64,000 bases of DNA, taken from assembly GCF_923081025.1 (NCBI RefSeq), contig NZ_CAKLPZ010000004.1, forward strand, positions 62,001 through 126,000, given 5' to 3'. Origin of the DNA: Neolewinella maritima (GTDB lineage Bacteria; Bacteroidota; Bacteroidia; Chitinophagales; Saprospiraceae). A program made the position numbers and the translations under genes. Numbering within the stretch: the stretch's first letter is position 1; each line of letters opens with the position of its first letter. Below the pieces are notes generated by a model. It saw only the letters and a list, made by a program, of their open reading frames with translations, was not told the origin of the DNA and made no database searches. This document shows positions 35,752-44,415 of this stretch, piece after piece.

Positions 35752-36414
35752 GCTGATATCGATCACGAGCTCCCGGACGCGCAAGTCGAGCGCTCGGGCC
35801 AGTTCGGAGTCACTCCGTACGGGCACATCGCCGAGCAGCGTATCCGGCAGTCCGCCTTCGGGCACGCGTTCTGGCGCATACTGTAGACGCGCAGTTACTC
35901 CCTCGAGCCTCCCCCCTTCCCAATCGGTGACGGTACCGCCGTAGTCCCAGCCGAAGCCACGGAAAACGAAGGGGGTGCCATTCGATTCTTCCAGTTCGCG
36001 CAGACTCACCTTCATCATCACGAAGCCGGGCTTGGCGGCGTACCAGCGCGACTCCGGCTTGCGGATCAGGACACTGGCGGGTTGCTGGTCAGGTCCCAAT
36101 CGGATGATCGCCTCGTCCCGGCTGTCCGGGAAGAGCACGTAGACCGGCTCGCGCGTGCCTTCGTCCGTGCGCATACGGCGGCTCACGAGCTGATCGGCGC
36201 CGTAGATGGATTCTATTTCTACCACGGTCATCCCGGCGCGTATGGCACCGAAGCGTTCACCAGGCACGAAGGAGCGGTCGGCCTGTACGGGCAGCGCTGC
36301 CGAGGGGGCGGACGGGGCCAGGTGCTGGGGCACGGTCTCCGGCTCCTTGCCACTGCCCATGCATCCCCACAGTCCCGTACTCAGCAGGAGAAGTAGCACT
36401 AAACGAATGGGCAT
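35743..36414 (-). CDS. Hypothetical lipoprotein
   Basis: A 223-aa predicted lipoprotein. The signal MPIRLVLLLLLSTGLWGC gives lipidated C18, followed by MGSGKEPE and a Pro/Ala linker. A domain from residue ~50 reads PGERFGAIRAGMTVVEIESIYG, then YVLFPDSRDEAIIRLG and a second half with MMKVSLRELEESNG. The pattern of a short strand and 'GMTV.EIE..YG' is a calcium-independent repeat-like fold seen in small Bacteroidota lipoproteins. The lipoprotein at 55120 shares the second-half layout (see findings). Function is unknown. Its stop lies in the sucC terminator. Confidence 0.8.
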   Translation of the reverse strand: MPIRLVLLLLLSTGLWGCMGSGKEPETVPQHLAPSAPSAALPVQADRSFVPGERFGAIRAGMTVVEIESIYGADQLVSRRMRTDEGTREPVYVLFPDSRDEAIIRLGPDQQPASVLIRKPESRWYAAKPGFVMMKVSLRELEESNGTPFVFRGFGWDYGGTVTDWEGGRLEGVTARLQYAPERVPEGGLPDTLLGDVPVRSDSELARALDLRVRELVIDISKK

Positions 36415-36510
36415 AGTCCGTACGATCTTGTTGGGTGTACCTCATAGACCACTGTCGCCCGACTATGGTTCACCGCCCGCGCCCCGGGTAGGCAAAACGC
36501 GGGTAGCGCC

Positions 36511-36518
36511 TACCTTTA
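36511..36518 (+). promoter_or_regulatory. Putative -7 box (TACCTTTA) 4 nt from the GT-C start
   Basis: TACCTTTA is followed by CGCC and the ATG at 36523. The 4-nt spacing predicts a leaderless mRNA. No TTG is seen at the -33 distance. Confidence 0.5.
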
Positions 36519-36522
36519 CGCC

Positions 36523-37998
36523 ATGGGCAAGAAGGTCTTTTTACTAGCCGTGGCCGCTGCCCTGTTCCTGCACCACGCCTACTTCTTTTACGGCTACTTC
36601 GGCTTTGATGACCTGCACTACGCCGAGCTGGCCCACCGGCTGCTGCGGGGGGAGGTGGACTTCGCCAACCAGTATACCTATCGCATTCTCCCCCTAGCCG
36701 TCACCGCTGGGAGTTACCACATGTTCGGGGTATCCGACTGGTCTTCGGCGCTGCCAGCGCTGCTGGCGTCCGTCGTCGTGCTGTACCTCTTTTACCGGGT
36801 ATTTCGCACCGGCCCCTTCTACTTACTCCTACTGGCCGTGGTCGGCTACCTAGGTATGCCATGGAATCTGTTCTACTCCGACAAGCTCATGCCCGATATC
36901 TACGTGAGCGCCGGCTGCTTCGGGGGCTGGGTAGCATACCATCAGTGCAGGGTCGGTAGTGGGCGGGGTGCGCGGGTGCTGGGGCTTTTGGCGGCCTGTT
37001 CCCTGTTCCTCGCCTTTAACTCCAAGGGGACAGTGATCCTGCTGGTCCCCCTGTTTGCCAGCTACTTCCTTGGCGATCTACTACAGCGGCGGCGGTGGCG
37101 CTTCTGGCTTACCCTCAGTGCCGCGACCTTAGTGCTACTGGGGGTGTACTTCTACGGACTACACGCGCTGACCGGCTCCGCCCTGGCCCGCTTCGAGGCT
37201 ATCGCCGGCACCCACTACCTGAATCCCTGCTCGTACGATATCCTCCCCCGGCAGCAGTTGATCGAGCGGCTGACTACCGGATTCTATACGCTGATCCGGG
37301 ACGCCGGTATACTGCCACATGCAGGCATCGCTATGCTTGGTGGGGGGTACCTCCTTACGATCGGCCGATCGGTTGCTGCGCACGCCCTGTTCTATCCGGC
37401 CACGGCACTGCTGAGTCTGTTATCGATCAATTTCATGACCATCTCGCTGACCTCCTACAATCCGGTCTGTCTGGACCCGCGGCACATCCTACTGTTCTCT
37501 CCCATCCTGAGTGTGTGTAGCACCCTGACCATCGCCGCCATCCTTCGCCACAGCGGCTGGCGTAGTGACGGGTGGCCCTTCCGGCTCTTTCTGCTGGGCT
37601 TATGCGTCCTGTTACTGCTTCCGGCGGTCCGTCAGGTCAAGTACGGCACTAGTTTGGAATACAGTAAGGTACGTCGTGCATACACCGAGCTCATCGACAG
37701 TAGTCCACGCCCGGTGGTGTTCTACGGCTCGGAGGTAAGTCGCAACCTGGGCAACTTTTACACTGGCTATACCGGCGAGACGGAGGGTATCCACTTCCGT
37801 AATTTCACGCAGCTTTCCGACTGCTCTGTGACTCAGGCGGATACCACGCGCTATCTACTACAGTCCTGGTACGCCGACTGGCACGCGGGACTATCCCGTC
37901 AGGCCATCACCACTGAGGTGCGCAGCCACGCGGTGGAGCGAGATCCTAGCGACCTGACCGTACCGGGACTGGAGCTCGAGCGTATCCGCTGCCGCTAA
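36523..37998 (+). CDS. Polytopic GT-C (GT39/ArnT-like) glycosyltransferase
   Basis: A 491-aa membrane protein with about 10-11 helices. The first periplasmic loop begins YFGFDDLHYAELAHRLLRG; the DD pair just after the first helix matches the acidic catalytic motif of GT-C dolichyl- or undecaprenyl-phosphate-sugar transferases. PALLASVVVLYLFYRVF and YSDKLMPDIYVSAGCFGGW form further helices. The C-terminal ~130 residues are a soluble periplasmic domain (PVVFYGSEVSRNLGNFYTGY). Substrates are unknown; lipid A, protein or glycan modification are all possible. The last 4 bp overlap the convergent GH3 gene. Confidence 0.82.
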   Translation: MGKKVFLLAVAAALFLHHAYFFYGYFGFDDLHYAELAHRLLRGEVDFANQYTYRILPLAVTAGSYHMFGVSDWSSALPALLASVVVLYLFYRVFRTGPFYLLLLAVVGYLGMPWNLFYSDKLMPDIYVSAGCFGGWVAYHQCRVGSGRGARVLGLLAACSLFLAFNSKGTVILLVPLFASYFLGDLLQRRRWRFWLTLSAATLVLLGVYFYGLHALTGSALARFEAIAGTHYLNPCSYDILPRQQLIERLTTGFYTLIRDAGILPHAGIAMLGGGYLLTIGRSVAAHALFYPATALLSLLSINFMTISLTSYNPVCLDPRHILLFSPILSVCSTLTIAAILRHSGWRSDGWPFRLFLLGLCVLLLLPAVRQVKYGTSLEYSKVRRAYTELIDSSPRPVVFYGSEVSRNLGNFYTGYTGETEGIHFRNFTQLSDCSVTQADTTRYLLQSWYADWHAGLSRQAITTEVRSHAVERDPSDLTVPGLELERIRCR

Positions 37999-39512
37999 AG
38001 TCTACTTAGCATATCGTCGAGAAAGTCGCGGTGATTGGCCAGGCGGGGCACCTTATGCTGTCCGCCTAGCTTACCGCGGTCGGCCATCCAGCTGCGGAAA
38101 AAGCCCTGGGGCATGACGGTCAGCGCATGGCGGACGATGGCGTAATCTTTGCTTCGCTTAGCGGCGTAGTTGTAGTTCTGCTCCTGGAGCGCGGCATCCA
38201 GCGCGGCACTGAAGACCTCCGTATCCTCCGGCGGTCGCTCAAACTCGATGAGCCAGTGGTGGCGGCCCTGCTTACCGACTTCGATGTAGTCGGGGCCGAC
38301 CGTAAACTCCCGAACCACCGCACCCGCGACCCCGCACGCCTGGAGCAGGGCCTGTTCTGCCTCCGACCGGAGGAGATCTTCGCCGAAGGCATTGATGAAT
38401 TCCTGGGTGCGGCCCTTGATGACGATGCGGTAGGGATCGGTCTCGGTGAACTCGATCAGGTCACCCATGGGGTAGCGGTAGAGTCCGGCCACGGTGGTGA
38501 TGAGCATCACGTAGGTCTCGCCGGTAGTGACGCCGGCCAGGGGAATAGCCGCATCGTAATCCGCCCGCTGGTAGGCTTCCCAGGGAATGAATTCATAATA
38601 GATCCCGGTGGTGAGCAGGAGCAGCATGGTCCGGAGATCGTCGCGATCCTGTACGGCGAAGAAGCCCTCCGTGGCGTTGTAGATCTCCTGAAAGAGAAAG
38701 CCCGGCTTAGGGAACAAACGCTCGAACTGCTTGCGGTAGGGTGCGAAGTTGACTCCGCCATGCTTAAATACACTGGCGTCCGGCCAGACGTCCAGCATGT
38801 TGTCGCCCCCGTGGATCTCCAGGATACGGCGGTAGAGGGGCAGGTTCCAGGTCGGCACCCCACCCAGGATCGTGATACCGGGTTCATGAGCGGCGATATG
38901 CGCGATCTGGGCGATCTTTTCCTCGTAGTCAACTCCCGTAGCCAGCTCTACATCAGGGATATACAGCGGTCGCATGATGCGGGGAATGCTACGAATGATG
39001 ACGGCACTGATGTCGCCTTTGGGGAGGCCGGACTGCGCATCGATCCCCTTATAAGCTCCGCCGATGAGCAGGTTTTTGTGGCTGAATACTTGCAGATCCT
39101 CATCCTTTTCGTAGAGTGCGGCCAGACTGAGCCAGCTCCCCTTGAGGTGGATGCCGCTGACGGCCGACTGTGGTAGGGGCAGGTACTTGACCGAGCCGGT
39201 CGTGCCGCTGGTGGTGGCGATCCAGGCGGCGGGATCGTAGGTGACTACGCGCTGCTCACCGGCCAGAATGCGGTCGATGTAGGGTCGGTGCCCCTCGTAG
39301 GTGCGCACCGGTACCCGTTCACTGAAGCGACGCGGATCTTTAAGTAACTGGCCGAACTGGTGCTCCTTGCCGAAGGCGGTACTGCGATTGTAGCGAAGAA
39401 TGTCCTGCAGCACCCCGGCCTGGAGGTGTAGGGGCTCGTCGTAGTGGCTACGCAGCTCCCGGCGGTAGCGGGTGAGGTAGGTTTTGAACAGCGAATTGAC
39501 GACGGCCAGCAT
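37995..39512 (-). CDS. GH3-family acyl-acid adenylate synthetase
   Basis: A 505-aa member of the ANL superfamily related to plant GH3 auxin- and jasmonate-conjugating enzymes. The adenylation motifs are IATTSGTTGSVKYLPL (phosphate loop), YNATEGFFAVQD (motif 2) and YPMGDLIEFTETDPYRIVIKGRTQEFINAFGED (region of motif 3 and hinge, at ~360-395). GH3 proteins activate a carboxylic acid with ATP and usually couple it to an amino acid. In Bacteroidota the acid and acceptor are not known. The gene starts 2 bp after the stop of the patatin gene, so the two form an operon, which suggests fatty-acid release followed by re-activation. Confidence 0.9.
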   Translation of the reverse strand: MLAVVNSLFKTYLTRYRRELRSHYDEPLHLQAGVLQDILRYNRSTAFGKEHQFGQLLKDPRRFSERVPVRTYEGHRPYIDRILAGEQRVVTYDPAAWIATTSGTTGSVKYLPLPQSAVSGIHLKGSWLSLAALYEKDEDLQVFSHKNLLIGGAYKGIDAQSGLPKGDISAVIIRSIPRIMRPLYIPDVELATGVDYEEKIAQIAHIAAHEPGITILGGVPTWNLPLYRRILEIHGGDNMLDVWPDASVFKHGGVNFAPYRKQFERLFPKPGFLFQEIYNATEGFFAVQDRDDLRTMLLLLTTGIYYEFIPWEAYQRADYDAAIPLAGVTTGETYVMLITTVAGLYRYPMGDLIEFTETDPYRIVIKGRTQEFINAFGEDLLRSEAEQALLQACGVAGAVVREFTVGPDYIEVGKQGRHHWLIEFERPPEDTEVFSAALDAALQEQNYNYAAKRSKDYAIVRHALTVMPQGFFRSWMADRGKLGGQHKVPRLANHRDFLDDMLSRL

Positions 39513-39514
39513 AC

Positions 39515-40318
39515 TCAGGTCAGCGTTTCGAGCAGTTCCCGCTTACTTTCCAGGGAGCGCAGAATGTAGGGAAGGCGCTTCACCGTATGGTCATACCCGA
39601 TGTCGTGCAGGTCGGTCAGCCGGTTGAGGTTGAAGATATGGTATTCGTTGAGGCCGTTGGGCTCTAGTACGACGTCGCAGAGCTCGGCCGAGGGCAGGGT
39701 ATTGGCCATGATCGACAGGTCGAAGCAGCGCCAGACGATGCCTACGACCGTCTTCACGTCTGCGGCCTTCAGGTTTTCGTAGGGCATGAGGTTACTGCCG
39801 ATAATGAAGTCAGACTGACTGAGGAGCGGCTTGACGGGCATATTCTCGATCACCCCACCATCTACGTACTGGCTGCCATTGAGCACGACGGGACGGAACA
39901 GGAAGGGGATACCACAACTGGCCGCTACTACCTCGTGGAGCGGACCGCTGTCCCAGCACTCCAGCTGTCCGGTGTTCAGGTTAGTGATGCCTACGTCCAG
40001 GTGATAGCGCAGACCTTCGAACGTGTTTTCCGGAATAACGGTGGCGAGCCGCTCCTTCAGGTAGTCGCTACTCGTGAGCCCCATCAGCGGCATACCCAGC
40101 TTATAGAAGCGGAAGAGCGAGCTCTCGGTGGCGAAGCTCATCATATCGTCAAAGGGGACGCCGGCAGCGTACATCGCGCCCACCAGTGCGCCGGCACTTA
40201 CGCCCACTACGCGGGTGGGTACAATACCGGCCTCCGTGAGTGCCCGCAACGCCCCAATGTGCGCCGCACCCCGCGCCCCGCCGCCCGACAGCGTAATCCC
40301 GATGGTTAGTTCCTGCAT
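39515..40318 (-). CDS. Patatin-like phospholipase
   Basis: A 267-aa lipid acyl hydrolase with the bacterial RssA-like compact form and no signal peptide. The oxyanion hole is SGGGARGAAHIGAL (residues ~10-23). The nucleophile Ser is in GVSAGALVGAMY (GxSxG, ~39-50), and the catalytic Asp is in QYVDGGVIENMPV (DGG, ~170). The function would be cleavage of ester bonds in phospholipids or other acyl lipids. It leads a two-gene operon with the GH3 adenylase, with a gap of 2 bp. The SDR gene is divergent, and a CCTTTAAAGG palindrome lies between them. Confidence 0.92.
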   Translation of the reverse strand: MQELTIGITLSGGGARGAAHIGALRALTEAGIVPTRVVGVSAGALVGAMYAAGVPFDDMMSFATESSLFRFYKLGMPLMGLTSSDYLKERLATVIPENTFEGLRYHLDVGITNLNTGQLECWDSGPLHEVVAASCGIPFLFRPVVLNGSQYVDGGVIENMPVKPLLSQSDFIIGSNLMPYENLKAADVKTVVGIVWRCFDLSIMANTLPSAELCDVVLEPNGLNEYHIFNLNRLTDLHDIGYDHTVKRLPYILRSLESKRELLETLT

Positions 40319-40361
40319 CCCCTACTAGACAAGCGGCCGAGCGGCCTGGTTTACCCCCCAA

Positions 40362-40371
40362 CCTTTAAAGG
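40362..40371. promoter_or_regulatory. Perfect 10-bp palindrome CCTTTAAAGG between divergent genes
   Basis: The palindrome lies 44 bp upstream of the patatin ATG and 20 bp upstream of the SDR ATG, in the only AT-rich part of the 73-bp divergent region. It could be an operator or shared promoter core, but its length allows chance occurrence. Confidence 0.3.
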
Positions 40372-40391
40372 GACGCCGCGTTGGGAGCAGC

Positions 40392-41108
40392 ATGGAAAAT
40401 CTAGCAAACAAGACCGCCTACGTAACCGGCGGCAGCAAGGGAATCGGCTACGGCATCGCCGAAAAGCTCCTGGCAGCCGGCGTCAATGTCATCATCACCA
40501 GCCGGAGTCAGCAGAGCGCCAATAAGGCCGCCGACGAACTGGAAAAAATGGGCCACCCCGGTAAGGTGCTCGCCGTAGAAGCCGACGTGCGTAACCTGGA
40601 TAGTCAGCAACGGGCCATCGCCCTGGCCATGCAGGAGTTCGGCACCCTGGATATCGTAGTGGCCAACGCCGGCGTGGGTCACTTTGCCCCCATCCAGGAG
40701 CTCACCCCCAAGCAGTGGCAGGAGACCATCGACATCAACCTGACCGGCGTATTCAACACCGTGAAGGCGACCCTGGACGGACTCACCGACTCGAAGGGCT
40801 ACCTGATCACCATCGCCAGTCTGGCGGGCACCAACTTCTTCGCGAAGGGCTCGGCCTACAATGCCTCCAAGTTCGGCCTAGTAGGATTCACCCAGGCCGT
40901 TATGCTCGACGTGCGCAAGCAGGGCATCAAGGTCACCACCATCATGCCCGGCTCCGTAGCGACCCACTTCAACGGCAACAGCCCGGACTCGAGCGACGCC
41001 TGGAAGATCCAGATCGAGGACCTCGGCCAGCTGGTGATCGACCTGCTGAAGATGCCGGCGCGTACGCTGCCCAGTAAGGTGGAGGTGCGGCCTAGTCAGC
41101 CTGGGTAA
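40392..41108 (+). CDS. SDR oxidoreductase (3-oxoacyl-ACP reductase-like)
   Basis: A cytosolic short-chain dehydrogenase of 238 aa. The cofactor motif is TGGSKGIGYG (residues ~12-21), with an SRS following the second strand that favours NADP. The NAG motif is VVANAGVGHF. Ser is in TIASLAGTNFF, and Tyr-Lys are in YNASKFGLVGF. The C-terminus PARTLPSKVEVRPSQP fits the group of NADPH-dependent 3-ketoacyl or diketone reductases. The specific substrate is unknown. It faces the patatin-GH3 operon head to head, so a role in acyl metabolism is possible. Confidence 0.9.
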   Translation: MENLANKTAYVTGGSKGIGYGIAEKLLAAGVNVIITSRSQQSANKAADELEKMGHPGKVLAVEADVRNLDSQQRAIALAMQEFGTLDIVVANAGVGHFAPIQELTPKQWQETIDINLTGVFNTVKATLDGLTDSKGYLITIASLAGTNFFAKGSAYNASKFGLVGFTQAVMLDVRKQGIKVTTIMPGSVATHFNGNSPDSSDAWKIQIEDLGQLVIDLLKMPARTLPSKVEVRPSQPG

Positions 41109-41112
41109 GGGA

Positions 41113-41208
41113 TTTAAACACAGATTACGTGGATTATGGCACGGATTAGGCACGGACTAAAGAATCTGTAAAGTAATCCGTGCCTACATCTGTGTAATCC
41201 GTGTTTAA
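41113..41208. repeat. Complex inverted-repeat element in the 3' intergenic region
   Basis: The space between the converging SDR and beta-lactamase-fold genes holds nested inverted repeats. GGCACGGATTA (41138-41148) pairs perfectly with TAATCCGTGCC (41174-41184). TAGGCACGGA (41147-41156) pairs with TCCGTGCCTA (41177-41186). The outer TTAAACAC near 41114 pairs with GTGTTTAA (41201-41208). Units of the type CACRGATTA recur on both arms. Similar CACAGATTACACGGATTA words are known as dispersed intergenic repeats in several bacterial groups (memory). No T-run makes it a classic terminator. Confidence 0.8.
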
Positions 41209-41240
41209 CCCACGAGCGTCAGCGAGCAAATAACCACTAT

Positions 41241-42536
41241 CTACTCCCCGGTACCGATGCTCTCACTAGGATCCTCGGCGGCCGTCTTGCGCACCACCTT
41301 GTCGATGCGGGTGGCGAGTACCTGATGGTCATAGGCGGAGTTGCGGCCCAGGACGTTGGACATGAGGGCGACCATGTAGCGGGTGCCGTCGGGCTGCTCC
41401 ACGATGGCTACGGAGTTCATGTAGTTCATGCGGTTGCCGCGGTACTTGCCGCAGCTGGTGCCGGGCTTGCAGCCGTACAGGCTTCCTGATTTGAAGTAAA
41501 CGGCGGCCGAGTCCAGCACCGGGGCGTGAGCGTAGCGGATGCGGCGGTCGGTCATGTACATCAAACGCTTGATCTCCAGGCTGCTGGCGGGGTCGGCTAC
41601 GCGTCCGGATTCCAGCGCCGTGAGCCACTGCATCAGTCCGCGTACGGTACCGTTGCTGCCTCCTTTAGGGGGTACGATGCCGCTGGCGCCGCGGGTAAAC
41701 ATGGTGCCCAGCCGCCAGGCGTCGCCGTCGATGCCCAGGTCGCGCAGGGGGCCGTTGACGATATCCTCGCCCAGGTCGCGCAGGCGGCTGCGGTCGATGG
41801 TGTCGAAGTAGGTCATCATATCGTTGTAGCCCAGGTCGGGATAGTCCTTGCCGAAGGCGCGCATCAGTAGGGCTTCGCGCCAGACGATGCTGGCCGCGCC
41901 GTTGTTGCTTACCGACAGCATATGATCCACCCACTGGTAGAGGTTGAACTCGTCGCTCTGGTCGACACGCTTGCGGGCATAGCGCTCCGAGGCGGTGTCG
42001 TACAGCGGGATGGTGTGGTGGTCGTACACACCGAAGGGACCGGCCTTGACCACCTTCTTGCGCATCAACTCCCAGCGGGCCTCGTAGTCTTCGGGGTATA
42101 GATTCTGTAGCTCGCAGAAAAAAGCGGTGACCACGGCGAGCTTGCCTACGCTGCCGGGCTGGTAGCCGGCCGTGGGGTTGCGTTCGGCGTAGCGGTTGGG
42201 GCGCCCCTCTGACATATCGAACACCGCTACGGAGTACGAGGGGTGCATATTGGGGAAGATCTGACTGATCTCTGCCTGCAGTTCGGCGTCGACTTCGGGC
42301 AGCTCCAGGATGGGGTCGTCCATCAGGTTCAGTCGTACGTACTCGAGCTCGTAGCGGGCGCCGTAGGGCAGGGTGCGTACCAGGGTGCTGCTATCCATCT
42401 TTGTGAGGCGGACCAGTCGCTCGATCCCCGTCAGCGCAAAGCCATCGATGGGGTAGCTGCCGGCGGGTTGCCAGGGGTATACCATGGCGATCACTATGGC
42501 TACAAACAGGGGAAAACGGAAACGATTTGACTTCAT
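41241..42536 (-). CDS. Serine beta-lactamase/penicillin-binding-fold exported protein
   Basis: A 431-aa exported protein starting at ATG 42536 (MKSNRFRFPLFVAIVIAMV as signal peptide or anchor); the upstream frame to 42569 adds 11 unlikely residues. It has class A beta-lactamase-type motifs in order: SxxK in YQPGSVGKLAVV (S129, K132), SxN in LSVSNNGAAS (S210, N212) and K-S-G in VYFKSGSLYG, in place of K-T-G. The size is larger than true class A beta-lactamases (~290 aa), and no clear omega-loop ExxLN is seen. A peptidoglycan peptidase or other serine hydrolase role is as likely as beta-lactam hydrolysis. Confidence 0.82.
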   Translation of the reverse strand: MKSNRFRFPLFVAIVIAMVYPWQPAGSYPIDGFALTGIERLVRLTKMDSSTLVRTLPYGARYELEYVRLNLMDDPILELPEVDAELQAEISQIFPNMHPSYSVAVFDMSEGRPNRYAERNPTAGYQPGSVGKLAVVTAFFCELQNLYPEDYEARWELMRKKVVKAGPFGVYDHHTIPLYDTASERYARKRVDQSDEFNLYQWVDHMLSVSNNGAASIVWREALLMRAFGKDYPDLGYNDMMTYFDTIDRSRLRDLGEDIVNGPLRDLGIDGDAWRLGTMFTRGASGIVPPKGGSNGTVRGLMQWLTALESGRVADPASSLEIKRLMYMTDRRIRYAHAPVLDSAAVYFKSGSLYGCKPGTSCGKYRGNRMNYMNSVAIVEQPDGTRYMVALMSNVLGRNSAYDHQVLATRIDKVVRKTAAEDPSESIGTGE

Positions 42537-42670
42537 CTTTCGGGGTATGTGACTACCTAACGCAGGCAATTAGGCATTGTGTTGCGGTCTTACCGATAGC
42601 CGGGGAGCGCAGGTGCGGGGCAATTTACCACAACCATTCCGCTGCGCTTCCCGTTCGCTATCGTCCGCCG

Positions 42671-42678
42671 TACCTTTG
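42671..42678 (+). promoter_or_regulatory. Putative -7 box (TACCTTTG) of ahcY
   Basis: TACCTTTG fits TAnnTTTG exactly and ends 27 nt before ATG 42706. It lies within the upstream frame extension and so supports the internal start. Confidence 0.6.
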
Positions 42679-42705
42679 CGGGCGCAAACCAACGAAGCTT
42701 ACACT

Positions 42706-44019
<1,314 letters not shown>

Positions 44020-44025
44020 TCTTGA

Positions 44026-44113
44026 AGTTCTGTAGTGGGTAGTTCTGTAGTGGTCCTTACCCTACAGCTACTATCCCCTACAGAACTACCAAACTACAAG
44101 ACTACAGAACTAC
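44026..44113. repeat. Direct and inverted AGTTCTGTAG repeats between genes
   Basis: GTAGTTCTGTAG at 44039-44050 is the exact inverse of CTACAGAACTAC at 44078-44089 and again at 44102-44113. A further AGTTCTGTAG lies at 44026-44035. Two direct and two inverted copies can form alternative hairpins just after ahcY. ACTAC/GTAGT words fill most of the 104-bp gap. The element resembles dispersed intergenic repeats of this phylum. No T-run follows. Confidence 0.8.
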
Positions 44114-44123
44114 ACCCCCCCAA

Positions 44124-44396
44124 ATGGGAAGTCCAAAGAAAAGTGCCTCACCGCCTACCTGGAAGCTGATGCTGGTCAAGTGGCTGGGATTGATGCCTGC
44201 CCTGCTCGTTATCGCCTACACCCTGAAGTGGCTCAAGGTCGAACCCCTTTGGTTCAAGTTGATCTGTGAGACGGCCATCCTAGTGCCGTTGCTCAATTAC
44301 GTCATTACCCCACTGGTCGATAGCCTGTTTTCAGAGTGGCTGTATAAGGGGATCGACGCGGAGCAGCAGAAGAAGAGCGTTGATATCGGCGCATAA
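44124..44396 (+). CDS. Small two-helix membrane protein
   Basis: A 90-aa hypothetical inner-membrane protein. Residues ~1-15 are basic and Ser/Pro-rich, the first helix is VKWLGLMPALLVIAYTLKWL (~18-37), the second is ICETAILVPLLNYVITPLVDSLF (~46-68), and the tail is charged (YKGIDAEQQKKSVDIG). I do not recognise a family. Regular codon use and the position between a repeat element and a converging gene suggest a real short gene. Confidence 0.65.
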   Translation: MGSPKKSASPPTWKLMLVKWLGLMPALLVIAYTLKWLKVEPLWFKLICETAILVPLLNYVITPLVDSLFSEWLYKGIDAEQQKKSVDIGA

Positions 44397-44415
44397 GCCG
44401 GGTGCTAGTGTCTAT

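Noticed and set aside
38127-39176. 349-codon plus-strand frame opposite the GH3 gene
   Set aside because: The GH3 frame on the other strand shows clear adenylation motifs; this one has no motif and no promoter box.
41241-42536. Acquired antibiotic-resistance beta-lactamase
   Set aside because: The SxxK, SxN and KSG motifs fit the fold, but the protein is much longer than class A enzymes, no clear omega-loop motif was seen and no mobile element is nearby.
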